Below are positions 29,963 through 37,754 of a stretch of DNA of 58,919 nt, piece after piece. Each line of letters starts with the position of its first letter. The stretch's first letter is position 1. Under the pieces are notes generated by a model. The model ran no database searches and had not been told where the DNA came from. It saw nothing but the letters and a program-made list of their open reading frames with translations. The position numbers and the translations under genes are program-made. The stretch lies in the IMG/VR virus record IMGVR_UViG_3300034283_003118, positions 1-58,919 of that record; one strand, written 5' to 3'. This DNA is from a virus.

Positions 29963-30527
29963 TTAGTCAATTTGTCCTAAATCTCTAAAGTTATTCATTA
30001 ACATGGATAACATTTCTTTGTCTTTGGCAAAAAAATAAAATATCTGTGGCATCACGAACGACCCTGATGCTGATGCATACTCCCAGCCAGTTTGTCTTTT
30101 GATTACCGCAGCAAAGGTTGAGTAAAGTTTTTCTCTACCTGGCACTGAATTGAATACCACACCCTTTGCTTGTGTTTGCTTGATAAAATCATTAAGCAGA
30201 CTACCCACAGTGCTAAACACAGTGACGCTTTCTCTGCCCATGTTACCTACATCACTCATTTTACTCAAAGTTTCGTTGTCTATTTTCAGTGGTGTACTGC
30301 ATTTAGCCTGGATCATGTTTATGAACCAGAAATTTTTGAATTCATCCGACATGTAATAAGCCTGTCTCAGATCACCAGCTCTCAAGCAAAATGGCGTAGG
30401 TTCTCCCTGGGCATTGGGGAACTTCAAATTGCCAAGCCCATGAGCTTCCTTTGCTTATTACTTCAACATTTAGATTAGGATCCAAGTCGCTTAGAGATTT
30501 TGGTTCAAAAAGTTCTGTAATTAACAT
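29963..30527 (-). pseudogene. putative packaged internal protein, frame interrupted
   Basis: The N-terminus M-L-I-T-E-L-F-E-P-K-S-L at 30527 is one frame; the body (G-L-G-N-L-K-F-P-N-A-Q onward) is in another, with the switch near 30447-30453 (AAAGGAAGC), where one G less would join them into about 187 residues. The body has S-V-T-V-F-S-T-V-G-S-L-L-N-D-F-I and K-L-Y-S-T-F-A-A-V, the domain shared with the proteins at 25458 and 26982. A restart at M-K-F-P (30427) would lose the leader. Either decay or sequencing error. Confidence 0.6.
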
Positions 30528-30532
30528 ACAAG

Positions 30533-30539
30533 TATTTAG
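30533..30539 (-). promoter_or_regulatory. late element CTAAATA 5 nt before ATG
   Basis: CTAAATA, five bases, ATG at 30527. It overlaps the stop codon of the upstream repeat-protein gene. No ribosome site. Confidence 0.5.
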
Positions 30540-32302
30540 TTCCGCTGTGCTATTTGTCTGACTCGTGGTGTTGGATTTGCGATGTAGTTAATTAAATTCC
30601 TATCTTGTTTCACCGCAGCTAACTGTACTGCTTCGCTTGGCTTGTCAATGTATTGGATTGCGTATCCATTCTCTTGCACTGCATACATCTGAACCGGCTC
30701 GCTGGGATCTTCAATCATTTCAATTGCGTACCCATTTTTTTGAACCGCAACCAGCTGCGCTTGTTCGCTGGGTTTTTTGATGTATTGGATTGCTCTTGGA
30801 CTTTTCTGAACTGCGATCAGTTGTAATTGTTCGCTGGGATTTTTGAACCATTGTATTGCACGCGGTTGGTTTTGTACTGCAATCAGTTGTATTTGTTCGC
30901 TGGGGTTTTCAATGTACCGAATCATATCCCCATTTTCTTGAACCGCAATCAGCTGCGCTTGTTCGCTGGGTTTTTTGATCCATTGTATTGCACGCGGTTG
31001 GTTTTGTACTGCAATCAGTTGCATCTTTTCGCTTGGATTGTTTATGTGTGCAATTGATAGCCCATCTCTTTGTACCGCAGCCAGTTTTACTGCCTCGCTG
31101 GGATTTCTAATTTCTTGAAATGCGTAAATGTCTTGTCGCACAGCAGCCACTTGCACAGCTTCGCTGGGATTTTTGATATAACGAATCGCGAGCCCATACT
31201 TCTTTACAGCAAACAGTTGCATCTTTTCGCTTGGATTGTTTATGTGTGCAATTGATAGCCCATCTCTTTGTACCGCAGCCAGTTTTACTGCCTCGCTGGG
31301 ATTTTCGATGTACTGGATTGCATGCCCAGTTTCTTGAACCGCAGCCAGTTTTACTGCCTCGCTGGGATTTTCGATCGATTGAATCGCATACCCAGTGTGT
31401 TTCACTGCGATCAGCTGAACTTCTTCACTGGGATTTTTGATATACTTGAATGCATGGGGGGCGTTTTTTAATGCAGCTATCTGAATCTCTTCGCTGGGAT
31501 TTTTGATAAATTCAAGTAAGTCCCCATTTTGTTTCACTGCGGCCAGTTGATCCGATGGATCAGTGTTCCACATAATATGTGGACTTATTTTATGCATGAT
31601 TGGTTGCAGTTTGTCATAAAAAGGCAATGTTAATGGATCCACAGTGCCATCTTTCACATCCATAAACTGAAACAAATATGGATCAGATCGTCTAAACCAA
31701 TACTGATATTTAACTTGAGATTTGACTGACTCACCATCATCATTACGATAAGTAACAAACTGTGGAGGCAAAGGAATAATCACATACAAGGGCCCACTGC
31801 TAAAGTAATGCATGAACTGATTGTTTCTTTCAGATATCGTGCACCACCGAGTGCCCTGACCCCAGAATTTTGCTGCGGTCTCATCTAGTAATTCAATTAC
31901 TCTCAACTCAGCATCACGGTATATCTCTCGGTACTTGCCTCTGTCTTCTGATTCGTCATCCGTCAATTGATACTGGTCTACTGCTGACAAGAAGTCATCA
32001 GCTGTTTTGAACTTATTGATATCTGCGTGTTGGGACTTGATCTGCTTCTTGATTTTCAACTGATGATACTTGGCCAATGCATCAGCAGTGGTGCTGATCA
32101 GATCTTCAACAGGCTTGCCAGCCAGCCACCATTGCGCCAGACGAGGTACATAGCTCTTTTGTGGAGTAGGATCTGCAGATTCTAGCTGTTCAAGGCTGAA
32201 GTCAGGATCTTGTTTGATTCTCTGCTGATAAGTGGGCAGTGATTCAATTCGTTGTTTCTCTCTTTTTCTGTCGTATTCCAGTAAGATCTCATATGCTCGC
32301 AT
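30536..32302 (-). CDS. large repeat protein (14-15 copies of a 22-residue NPSE unit), putative head-packaged
   Basis: 588 residues. Leader M-R-A-Y-E-I-L-L-E-Y. Residues about 140-230 hold G-Q-G-T-R-W-C-T-I-S-E-R-N-N-Q-F and L-Y-V-I-I-P-L, a motif block known from several large phages but unassigned. From about residue 260 to the end run 22-residue repeats with consensus I-(K/E)-N-P-S-E-x-(V/A)-Q-L-x-A-V-Q-x-x-x-x-A-I-Q-(Y/W); 14 full copies and a last partial. Predicted helical-repeat solenoid. The 10683 protein has one or two copies. No Shine-Dalgarno; CATAAATA lies five bases before ATG. Confidence 0.75.
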   Translation of the reverse strand: MRAYEILLEYDRKREKQRIESLPTYQQRIKQDPDFSLEQLESADPTPQKSYVPRLAQWWLAGKPVEDLISTTADALAKYHQLKIKKQIKSQHADINKFKTADDFLSAVDQYQLTDDESEDRGKYREIYRDAELRVIELLDETAAKFWGQGTRWCTISERNNQFMHYFSSGPLYVIIPLPPQFVTYRNDDGESVKSQVKYQYWFRRSDPYLFQFMDVKDGTVDPLTLPFYDKLQPIMHKISPHIMWNTDPSDQLAAVKQNGDLLEFIKNPSEEIQIAALKNAPHAFKYIKNPSEEVQLIAVKHTGYAIQSIENPSEAVKLAAVQETGHAIQYIENPSEAVKLAAVQRDGLSIAHINNPSEKMQLFAVKKYGLAIRYIKNPSEAVQVAAVRQDIYAFQEIRNPSEAVKLAAVQRDGLSIAHINNPSEKMQLIAVQNQPRAIQWIKKPSEQAQLIAVQENGDMIRYIENPSEQIQLIAVQNQPRAIQWFKNPSEQLQLIAVQKSPRAIQYIKKPSEQAQLVAVQKNGYAIEMIEDPSEPVQMYAVQENGYAIQYIDKPSEAVQLAAVKQDRNLINYIANPTPRVRQIAQRN

Positions 32303-32307
32303 GTTTT

Positions 32308-32315
32308 TATTTATG
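32308..32315 (-). promoter_or_regulatory. late element CATAAATA 5 nt before ATG
   Basis: CATAAATA (32315-32308), AAAAC, ATG at 32302. Another CTAAATA lies 10 bases upstream at the end of the acetyltransferase gene. Confidence 0.55.
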
Positions 32316-32319
32316 CAAA

Positions 32320-32688
32320 TTATTTAGGATCGCGAATCATAAGCTGCCGAGTTGTAAAATCTTTGTGTCTACCCTGATTCAGTTTAAATCCAAACTGCTT
32401 GTAAAACTTAATCAATCTATCTCTACTAGTTGTACCAGTGCTAGTGTTGCGCTCGCTGGGAGTGAGTAATATCCTTTTGTGCCAGTGATCAGCGTAAGCA
32501 GTCAACCGGCGCATGGCCTCTGCACCACGCCCCTGTCCTTGGAATTGTTTAGCAACCTGTAGATATTCCAGTTCAATATCGCCATCAAAAGTCATCGCCA
32601 ATTCAAAACGAATCAGTCCCAATTCCTGAGCTTGTTTTGCTGCCCACTCTTTGACTGCTTTGTGATCAATAAAATCCAGTATTCTCAT
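32320..32688 (-). CDS. GNAT-family acetyltransferase
   Basis: 122 residues. Motif A of GNAT: Q-F-Q-G-Q-G-R-G-A-E-A-M (acetyl-CoA pyrophosphate loop) near residue 50; F-Y-K-Q-F-G-F-K at the C-terminus is the usual last strand. Begins M-R-I-L-D-F-I-D, a variant of the leader seen in neighbours. Overlaps the lysozyme-like gene by four bases (ATGA). Substrate unknown. Confidence 0.75.
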   Translation of the reverse strand: MRILDFIDHKAVKEWAAKQAQELGLIRFELAMTFDGDIELEYLQVAKQFQGQGRGAEAMRRLTAYADHWHKRILLTPSERNTSTGTTSRDRLIKFYKQFGFKLNQGRHKDFTTRQLMIRDPK

Positions 32689-33479
32689 TTGTGTTTTTGA
32701 CCCGTTTTTGGTTTCTCTCCACGAAATTTTTCTATACGACGTTTAAGATGTTTTTCTGCTGCTGATCCACTGACCTGACGAGTAACTTTGGTAACAGCTT
32801 GTGGTGATTTAAAATTTACCTTGGGAGCCACTCTCCATTTCCAATAAGCTATGGCGGTGGCGGCAGCTACTCCGGGATTACGAGAAACCAGATCAGGGTT
32901 GTTTACCAGATCCAGACCCAACATCTGACCAATACGATGGTAGTTGTATTTGCCAGTTAGATGCATAAATCCACGACCACGAAATCTCATGCCGTCACCG
33001 GGCCTGGTGTTACCCAAAATTGAACCTTTGCGTGAACGAACTCCGTATTTCCTCTCCATGCGATCAGCGTCGCCTATTTCTTCCAGCGCACGAAAGTCCA
33101 TGGTTTCGTGTGCAGACTGGCTTAAAAAGTGCTGTAGTTCCTCGCCTTTGATTCCAGCAGCCTGAGCCATCTTCTTCAACAGTGATTTACGCTCTTCTGG
33201 AGTTTCAGCTTGTATCTTCTTGAGTGTCTGAACTGGATCAGTCACTGTATCTGGTGTGGGTTTGGCAGTGGGCTTGGTCGTAACTGTTGACTGTTGACTC
33301 ATAGCACTGGGCTTATTGGTAGATAGTTCCGTAGATTGACTGGTATCAGTAACTTTGGAATCACGATCTAGTAAGTGACTGCCGCCAGCAGCTAATACAC
33401 CAGCCAGAGCGGCATTTCTAAGCCAGCTGAGTACACCTTCGTCCAGATACTGCGGGTCACTAACTTCTTCAAAACGCAT
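32685..33479 (-). CDS. GH19 (chitinase-like) lysozyme with N-terminal hydrophobic segment
   Basis: 264 residues. Catalytic-type Q-S-A-H-E-T-M-D-F, then F-R-G-R-G-F-M-H-L-T-G-K-Y-N-Y and the C-terminal A-A-T-A-I-A-Y-W-K-W, characteristic of GH19 phage endolysins. N-terminus M-R-F-E-E-V-S-D-P, then a hydrophobic stretch L-R-N-A-A-L-A-G-V-L-A-A-G-G, then a T/S/P-rich linker (residues about 45-85). The location in the internal-protein run suggests a virion-associated lysin; it may also be the lysis endolysin because none is next to the holin. Confidence 0.8.
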   Translation of the reverse strand: MRFEEVSDPQYLDEGVLSWLRNAALAGVLAAGGSHLLDRDSKVTDTSQSTELSTNKPSAMSQQSTVTTKPTAKPTPDTVTDPVQTLKKIQAETPEERKSLLKKMAQAAGIKGEELQHFLSQSAHETMDFRALEEIGDADRMERKYGVRSRKGSILGNTRPGDGMRFRGRGFMHLTGKYNYHRIGQMLGLDLVNNPDLVSRNPGVAAATAIAYWKWRVAPKVNFKSPQAVTKVTRQVSGSAAEKHLKRRIEKFRGEKPKTGQKHK

Positions 33480-33491
33480 GTGTTTGTCCTT

Positions 33492-33674
33492 TTAGTCAGC
33501 GTCTGCTTCACATTCACGACAACGGCCTTCGGTGCCACGCCCTGCGGTACTTAGGGGCTGTCCACAGTCTACACATCTGCCCTGTTTCTTTCTGAGTTCA
33601 GGGGTGTCTGCTTCGGGCTTTTTGTTTTTTGCTTCCAATATGTCGATATAACGACGGAAAAATCTGGGGTCCAT
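33492..33674 (-). CDS. small zinc-ribbon protein
   Basis: 60 residues. C-V-D-C-G ... C-R-E-C-E is a four-cysteine zinc ribbon; the N-terminus is basic (D-P-R-F-F-R-R-Y-I-D-I-L-E-A). Just downstream of the 33678 gene in the same operon. Possibly DNA- or protein-binding. Confidence 0.6.
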   Translation of the reverse strand: MDPRFFRRYIDILEAKNKKPEADTPELRKKQGRCVDCGQPLSTAGRGTEGRCRECEADAD

Positions 33675-33677
33675 AAC

Positions 33678-34415
33678 TTACTCCTTGTCTGTCTTTACCC
33701 TAATAGGTTTCTTACCAGTTCCACCACTTGCACGTCCAGGTCTGTCTGCTGCTCGCTGTGCTGATCTCTTGCGATTTACTGCACTCTGCTTTTCTTTTTT
33801 GCTCATGCTGGCTGCTTTTTTAGCTGGTACACATTTGGCATAGCCGCGTGTTTCTCCGCTGGTGCCACAAGGCGGATGTTTGCCACCTTTTTTCTTAGCA
33901 ATATTGACCCACTTTTCCTTAAACCATTTGGTCAATCCTCCAGTGGGTTTGTCTTCGGTAATTTCCTGATTGTGATTTATTCCAAAGAAATTACTTAGTT
34001 CATCAATAAATTTCTGCTTTGTTAATGCCTGGATCCAATTGGATCCACCTTCATAAAGAAAATTATAAAATTTAGCATCAGCGTTATCATTGATAATTCT
34101 TAGGATGCTGTTGTATATTTTGGGAGTTTTTTTGAATTTGACTGTGTTAAAGAACAATACAAAGTTCTTTGTTTTGCTATCATACTCCACTAACCAACGA
34201 ATCCATCCATGTTTTGTTGCATGATACTCACTCGCATCCTCTGGTAGATTATATTGATCTGCTAGTCTTCGCAAAATACTGGTATGTGTTTTATCCGACT
34301 CCGTTGGACAAATTATTTCACCTGCAGGATCGATCCACCCCCAGCTAAAATACTGAGGGAACATGTGCGGTTGTTTTGCACAGATGCTTTCATTGACTAG
34401 TTCTTTAATGGTCAT
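33678..34415 (-). CDS. putative packaged protein with WGWI...GWIRW domain
   Basis: 245 residues. Leader M-T-I-K-E-L-V-N-E-S. Residues about 24-75 show W-G-W-I-D-P-A-G-E-I, then H-x-x-x..., G-W-I-R-W, shared with the proteins at 36799 and 37755. The C-terminal 75 residues contain P-P-C-G-T-S-G-E-T-R-G-Y-A-K-C-V-P and a very basic tail, another widespread phage motif. Function unknown. ATG overlaps the upstream small gene's stop. Confidence 0.65.
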   Translation of the reverse strand: MTIKELVNESICAKQPHMFPQYFSWGWIDPAGEIICPTESDKTHTSILRRLADQYNLPEDASEYHATKHGWIRWLVEYDSKTKNFVLFFNTVKFKKTPKIYNSILRIINDNADAKFYNFLYEGGSNWIQALTKQKFIDELSNFFGINHNQEITEDKPTGGLTKWFKEKWVNIAKKKGGKHPPCGTSGETRGYAKCVPAKKAASMSKKEKQSAVNRKRSAQRAADRPGRASGGTGKKPIRVKTDKE

Positions 34416-34579
34416 TTCTTTTTCTTCTTACCCTTACGCCCATAGTAGCATTGCACTACCTGCGCACTAGCATAGGCTGATGGCCACACGCTCACACGGT
34501 TTTTAACCCGTTGCTGACAGGCTTTGTGCTTGGCTTTGTTTTTGGGTTTCCAACCTTCTGTGAGTTCATTAATGGTCAT
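34412..34579 (-). CDS. small basic protein with internal-protein leader
   Basis: 55 residues: M-T-I-N-E-L-T-E-G-W then a Lys/Arg-rich chain with S-V-W-P-S-A-Y-A-S-A-Q-V-V-Q-C, a motif repeated in many T4-like phage proteins, and a K-rich tail. Too short for most gene callers. Stop and next ATG overlap (ATGA). Confidence 0.65.
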   Translation of the reverse strand: MTINELTEGWKPKNKAKHKACQQRVKNRVSVWPSAYASAQVVQCYYGRKGKKKKK

Positions 34580-34626
34580 TTTGTATTACCTCAAGCTCAT
34601 CCAGAGAAACCATTAGTTCCTCACCA

Positions 34627-35589
34627 TCAAAATCTACCCAAGCGAAATGATTCTGCTGTGGGCTGTGTCTGTTTGTTTTTTGCGGTTGCTCTGCGGGTAC
34701 GTGATCTTACTGCTTCGGGATTTTGACTGTACACTCTTCCTGACGCCGTTGGTGCTGGCGTTGGTGCTGGCGTTGGTGCTGGCGTTGGTGCTGGCGTTGG
34801 TGCTGCTGAAATTTTCTTAAGTTGGGCAGCAACTTTTCCAGTAACCGCGGGGTTAGCATTGGCTAAACTTCTGAATGCATCAGCTAATATTTTATTACCC
34901 TGAGCTGAAGGTTTATTGAATGCGGTGACAAGTGCTCCTGGTTTAATTGGTAATCCCAGAGTCTTTACAATGTTAGCAGCAACCACAGAAATATCTGCTT
35001 GTTCTGCTGGAGCCGGTGCTGCTTGTTGTGTGCGTGGCTGTGCTGATGTTTGTGCAGTTTGTGCTTGGGGTTGACCAGTTACCGTACTGGCGCTAGCAGC
35101 TTTACCCTGCTGGTATGCTTGTCTGACATCCGATACTGCACCAGTACCCGCGGCGGTACCAGCGGCTTTGCCTTGCTGATATGCTTGTTTGACTCCTGAT
35201 ACTGCGCCCGCAACTGCACCAATGCCTTTTGCTACTTTGCCAGCACCTTGTGCAATTTTAGATCCCAAATCAGCAAGTCCAGCTTCTTCCACAGGCTCTT
35301 GATGTAAAAATTCAGCAAACTCCCTGGCCAGCTGAGTTACATAGTCTTCATCAATGGCAGTCTTATTATTTTCCAAGTCTTCACCACACCCACCAACCAA
35401 CTTTCCCTTAAATGGATGTTCGGTATCGGTGCTGGATGCTAGCACAGAGATTGAGCGAGCCTTTTCATCACCACTGACTTGATCAGGAAATCTAAAAGAA
35501 GAATAGGGCTTATTTAATACTGCACCATCTTCATCTATTGAACTGTTTTCCAGTTCATCCAATTTAGCTTTCAAGCGTTCAAAATCCAT
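34627..35589 (-). CDS. hypothetical protein with Ala/Pro-rich linkers
   Basis: 320 residues. N-terminal charged segment (L-K-A-K-L-D-E-L-E-N), middle helix-forming A/G-rich repeats (G-V-K-Q-A-Y-Q-Q-G-K-A-A-G twice, V-R-Q-A-Y-Q-Q-G-K-A), then an A-P-T-P tandem repeat encoded by a 12-bp DNA repeat, and a basic C-terminus. No catalytic motif seen. A TATAAATA and AGGAGA site are upstream. Probably a structural or head-associated protein; that is inference. Confidence 0.6.
   Translation of the reverse strand: MDFERLKAKLDELENSSIDEDGAVLNKPYSSFRFPDQVSGDEKARSISVLASSTDTEHPFKGKLVGGCGEDLENNKTAIDEDYVTQLAREFAEFLHQEPVEEAGLADLGSKIAQGAGKVAKGIGAVAGAVSGVKQAYQQGKAAGTAAGTGAVSDVRQAYQQGKAASASTVTGQPQAQTAQTSAQPRTQQAAPAPAEQADISVVAANIVKTLGLPIKPGALVTAFNKPSAQGNKILADAFRSLANANPAVTGKVAAQLKKISAAPTPAPTPAPTPAPTPAPTASGRVYSQNPEAVRSRTRRATAKNKQTQPTAESFRLGRF
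34748..34807. repeat. 12-bp tandem repeat, 4 full copies plus a partial
   Basis: Unit GTTGGTGCTGGC on the plus strand, coding A-P-T-P on the minus strand. In-frame, so copy number changes only alter linker length. Confidence 0.85.
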
Positions 35590-35607
35590 AACAGTCTCCT
35601 ATTCAAT

Positions 35608-35615
35608 TATTTATA
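35608..35615 (-). promoter_or_regulatory. T4-type late promoter TATAAATA
   Basis: Exact match; AGGAGA and ATG (35589) follow 18 bases later. Confidence 0.65.
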
Positions 35616-35620
35616 CACAG

Positions 35621-36784
35621 TTACGAGATCTTGTAACGAGAGGCATATTGTTTTTGTAATTGGTTGATATTGGTGTTGCGACGCATGCCCCAGGTCTTCA
35701 ACAACAAGTCAATGGCAGCGTTTTTCTCAGACATGTCTCTCTGATAATCATTGCGATATAGACCGTGCGCACGTTCTGACAGAGTTTTTTCCAGGAATTT
35801 ATTCAGTACTCTCTGTTTCTCTTCGGGTGTTAGACTGGAACTCAAAAGTTTTAATAAGCCAATATATGACCAAAAATATTGATGTGCTTTGTCAGGATTT
35901 TCCAAACGCTGCCCTAGCATGTTCTGGAAAATTTTGTTGATGTTTTTTTCATAACCAGTTGCTGCACGTTCACGCATCACCATTAACCCGTCTTTTGTTA
36001 GAGGCTTGCCATTTTGATCCAGCACGGGCTCGTATTTGGCTCTCAAACCGCCGCCTTCTTTACTGGTGATGGAGAAGGTATACAGTTTGTCTTCGGTGGG
36101 GACGTCTTGCTCAGCACGAGCTTTACCACGTCCACGCATTTTTCTCAACAGAAATTTAGTCTGAGTCAGCATGGTTAACGATTGAATCAGAAATTTATGA
36201 AACACACCCTTGATACCCAATTGTATGTCATCCCAACTGCTGCTGTGACTGAATTGACTCCAGGGCGTGGGTTTGTCCTGATAGTAATCAGTCATCTCGA
36301 TATCTATTTGTATGTTGATCTTGGGATCGCCGAAACTCCACAAACTACAAACCTGAGAACTTCCAGGTTTGTAACCAATTAGAGTAGCGTTACCCAAAGT
36401 TTTGCCTGTTATCTGATCCAGCAGTCTCTTGATATTTTGTTCTTTGGTTTTGTCAATCATGAGATCAATATCACCCAGGCTCTTTTTCTTCTGAGCAAAC
36501 TCCTGATCAGGTATGCCCTCCAGATTAAAAAAGTGTTTGCTACTGCCACTGACAAACCCACGCTCCTGTAATAACTGGTCACTCCACAAGGGTTCTTTGT
36601 ACATTTTCTGATATGCTGCGTTCAGTGTTCCCAGTAGGCTCATTAACATTTTCACCACAGTTTTGCGAAATTCTGGATTATTTTCCAGATTTATTCGTTG
36701 AGCTGCTACCCCATTTAGTTGAAGATTTCCGCCTTCGACTAATAGAGTTTTGTTAACGGGTTGAGTAAATTCACAAAGTCTCAT
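35621..36784 (-). CDS. putative packaged nucleotidyltransferase-fold protein
   Basis: 387 residues. Leader M-R-L-C-E-F-T-Q-P-V-N-K-T-L-L-V-E-G. F-V-S-G-S-S-K-H-F and S-L-G-D-I-D-L-M-I-D (G-S then G-D-x-D) are the metal-binding pattern of polymerase-beta-like nucleotidyltransferases. The rest is helical. Substrate unknown. Confidence 0.65.
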   Translation of the reverse strand: MRLCEFTQPVNKTLLVEGGNLQLNGVAAQRINLENNPEFRKTVVKMLMSLLGTLNAAYQKMYKEPLWSDQLLQERGFVSGSSKHFFNLEGIPDQEFAQKKKSLGDIDLMIDKTKEQNIKRLLDQITGKTLGNATLIGYKPGSSQVCSLWSFGDPKINIQIDIEMTDYYQDKPTPWSQFSHSSSWDDIQLGIKGVFHKFLIQSLTMLTQTKFLLRKMRGRGKARAEQDVPTEDKLYTFSITSKEGGGLRAKYEPVLDQNGKPLTKDGLMVMRERAATGYEKNINKIFQNMLGQRLENPDKAHQYFWSYIGLLKLLSSSLTPEEKQRVLNKFLEKTLSERAHGLYRNDYQRDMSEKNAAIDLLLKTWGMRRNTNINQLQKQYASRYKIS

Positions 36785-36798
36785 TGTGTGGTTCCGGA

Positions 36799-37686
36799 TT
36801 AAAATTTATGATCAGTATCGGTGTACTTTTCCACTTGTTCTTCACGCATGTACTGAATCACACTCTCCACATAGTCATTGGCCAGTGTAATATAAGAACT
36901 AATCCAACCAGGCAACCCTTCGCGTTCTCCCACATTTCTCAGCATATCATATAATTCTGCAGAATTTTGTGCTAGGTTCAACAGTTCACCGTGAGCCATG
37001 CGAACTTCGTGATCTAGATGTCCGGGTATGTGAGTTTCACCCACCCGTTTGCGTTTTTGATTGACCCCAGTAACTGAGACTCCCTTGCCTCTTCTGAGAG
37101 GTTTGTCACCAATTCCACCACTTGCAAATCCAGTTCCTATAACCGCAACACTGCCGCTAGTGGTTTCTTTAAGATTCTGCTCAATGCCCTGCTGATCCAT
37201 ATATTGTTTTAATTCATTGATTGCTTTGGAAAAACTGGCCCCTCTAATATATGTGTATCCGGGTCTATCTATTTGTATATTATATTCATCAATCAATAGC
37301 ATTCCGCCAGGATCTGTTGCAGCACGTCTGGCATCTTTTCCGTTAAAATAACCGAACTTTTTGGGATTTTTTGCCAGAGCTTCAATCTGCCTCACTGCTT
37401 TTGTAAGAGCAACTACAGTGTTGGGCATTGCATTACAATTGAAAACCAATGATCCGCTAGAAAGATACCATCGAATCCAACCTTTTGAAAATGCATCATA
37501 GTAACCAGACTCAAACCCCCATCGTGTTATCATGACGCTGTGATGTACATCCGTTTTTGATTCGGCATCCTTTTTGGTGGGCAAGTGTACTTTTCCTTTG
37601 GGCTCAATCCAGCCCCACATGTCGTACCCCAAATCCAAAAATTCTTCGTCTAACTGATTTTCTTCTATAAATTCAGTAAGTTTCAT
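36799..37686 (-). CDS. putative packaged protein with WGWI...GWIRW domain
   Basis: 295 residues. Leader M-K-L-T-E-F-I-E-E-N. Domain M-W-G-W-I-E-P-K-G-K-V-H ... H-H-S-V ... G-W-I-R-W-Y shared with proteins at 33678 and 37755. C-terminus contains A-S-G-G-I-G-D-K-P-L-R-R-G-K-G and a helical segment R-M-A-H-G-E-L-L-N-L-A. TATAAATA plus AGAGAG site upstream. Confidence 0.65.
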   Translation of the reverse strand: MKLTEFIEENQLDEEFLDLGYDMWGWIEPKGKVHLPTKKDAESKTDVHHSVMITRWGFESGYYDAFSKGWIRWYLSSGSLVFNCNAMPNTVVALTKAVRQIEALAKNPKKFGYFNGKDARRAATDPGGMLLIDEYNIQIDRPGYTYIRGASFSKAINELKQYMDQQGIEQNLKETTSGSVAVIGTGFASGGIGDKPLRRGKGVSVTGVNQKRKRVGETHIPGHLDHEVRMAHGELLNLAQNSAELYDMLRNVGEREGLPGWISSYITLANDYVESVIQYMREEQVEKYTDTDHKF

Positions 37687-37704
37687 ATGATTTCTCTCTA
37701 ACTA

Positions 37705-37712
37705 TATTTATA
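37705..37712 (-). promoter_or_regulatory. T4-type late promoter TATAAATA
   Basis: Exact match 18 bases upstream of the ATG at 37686, with AGAGAGA between. Confidence 0.65.
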
Positions 37713-37754
37713 TTTTTCTCCAAAACATCTCAGTGTAACTCTTATCTAATTGTT

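Noticed and set aside
30827-31471. Open frames on the plus strand over the repeat gene
   Set aside because: They mirror the repeat periodicity of the minus-strand gene and have no ribosome sites.
30560-31560. CRISPR-like array suggested by regularly spaced similar DNA
   Set aside because: The period is 66 bp, in frame with a protein on the minus strand, and the repeats are diverged protein-coding units without spacers.
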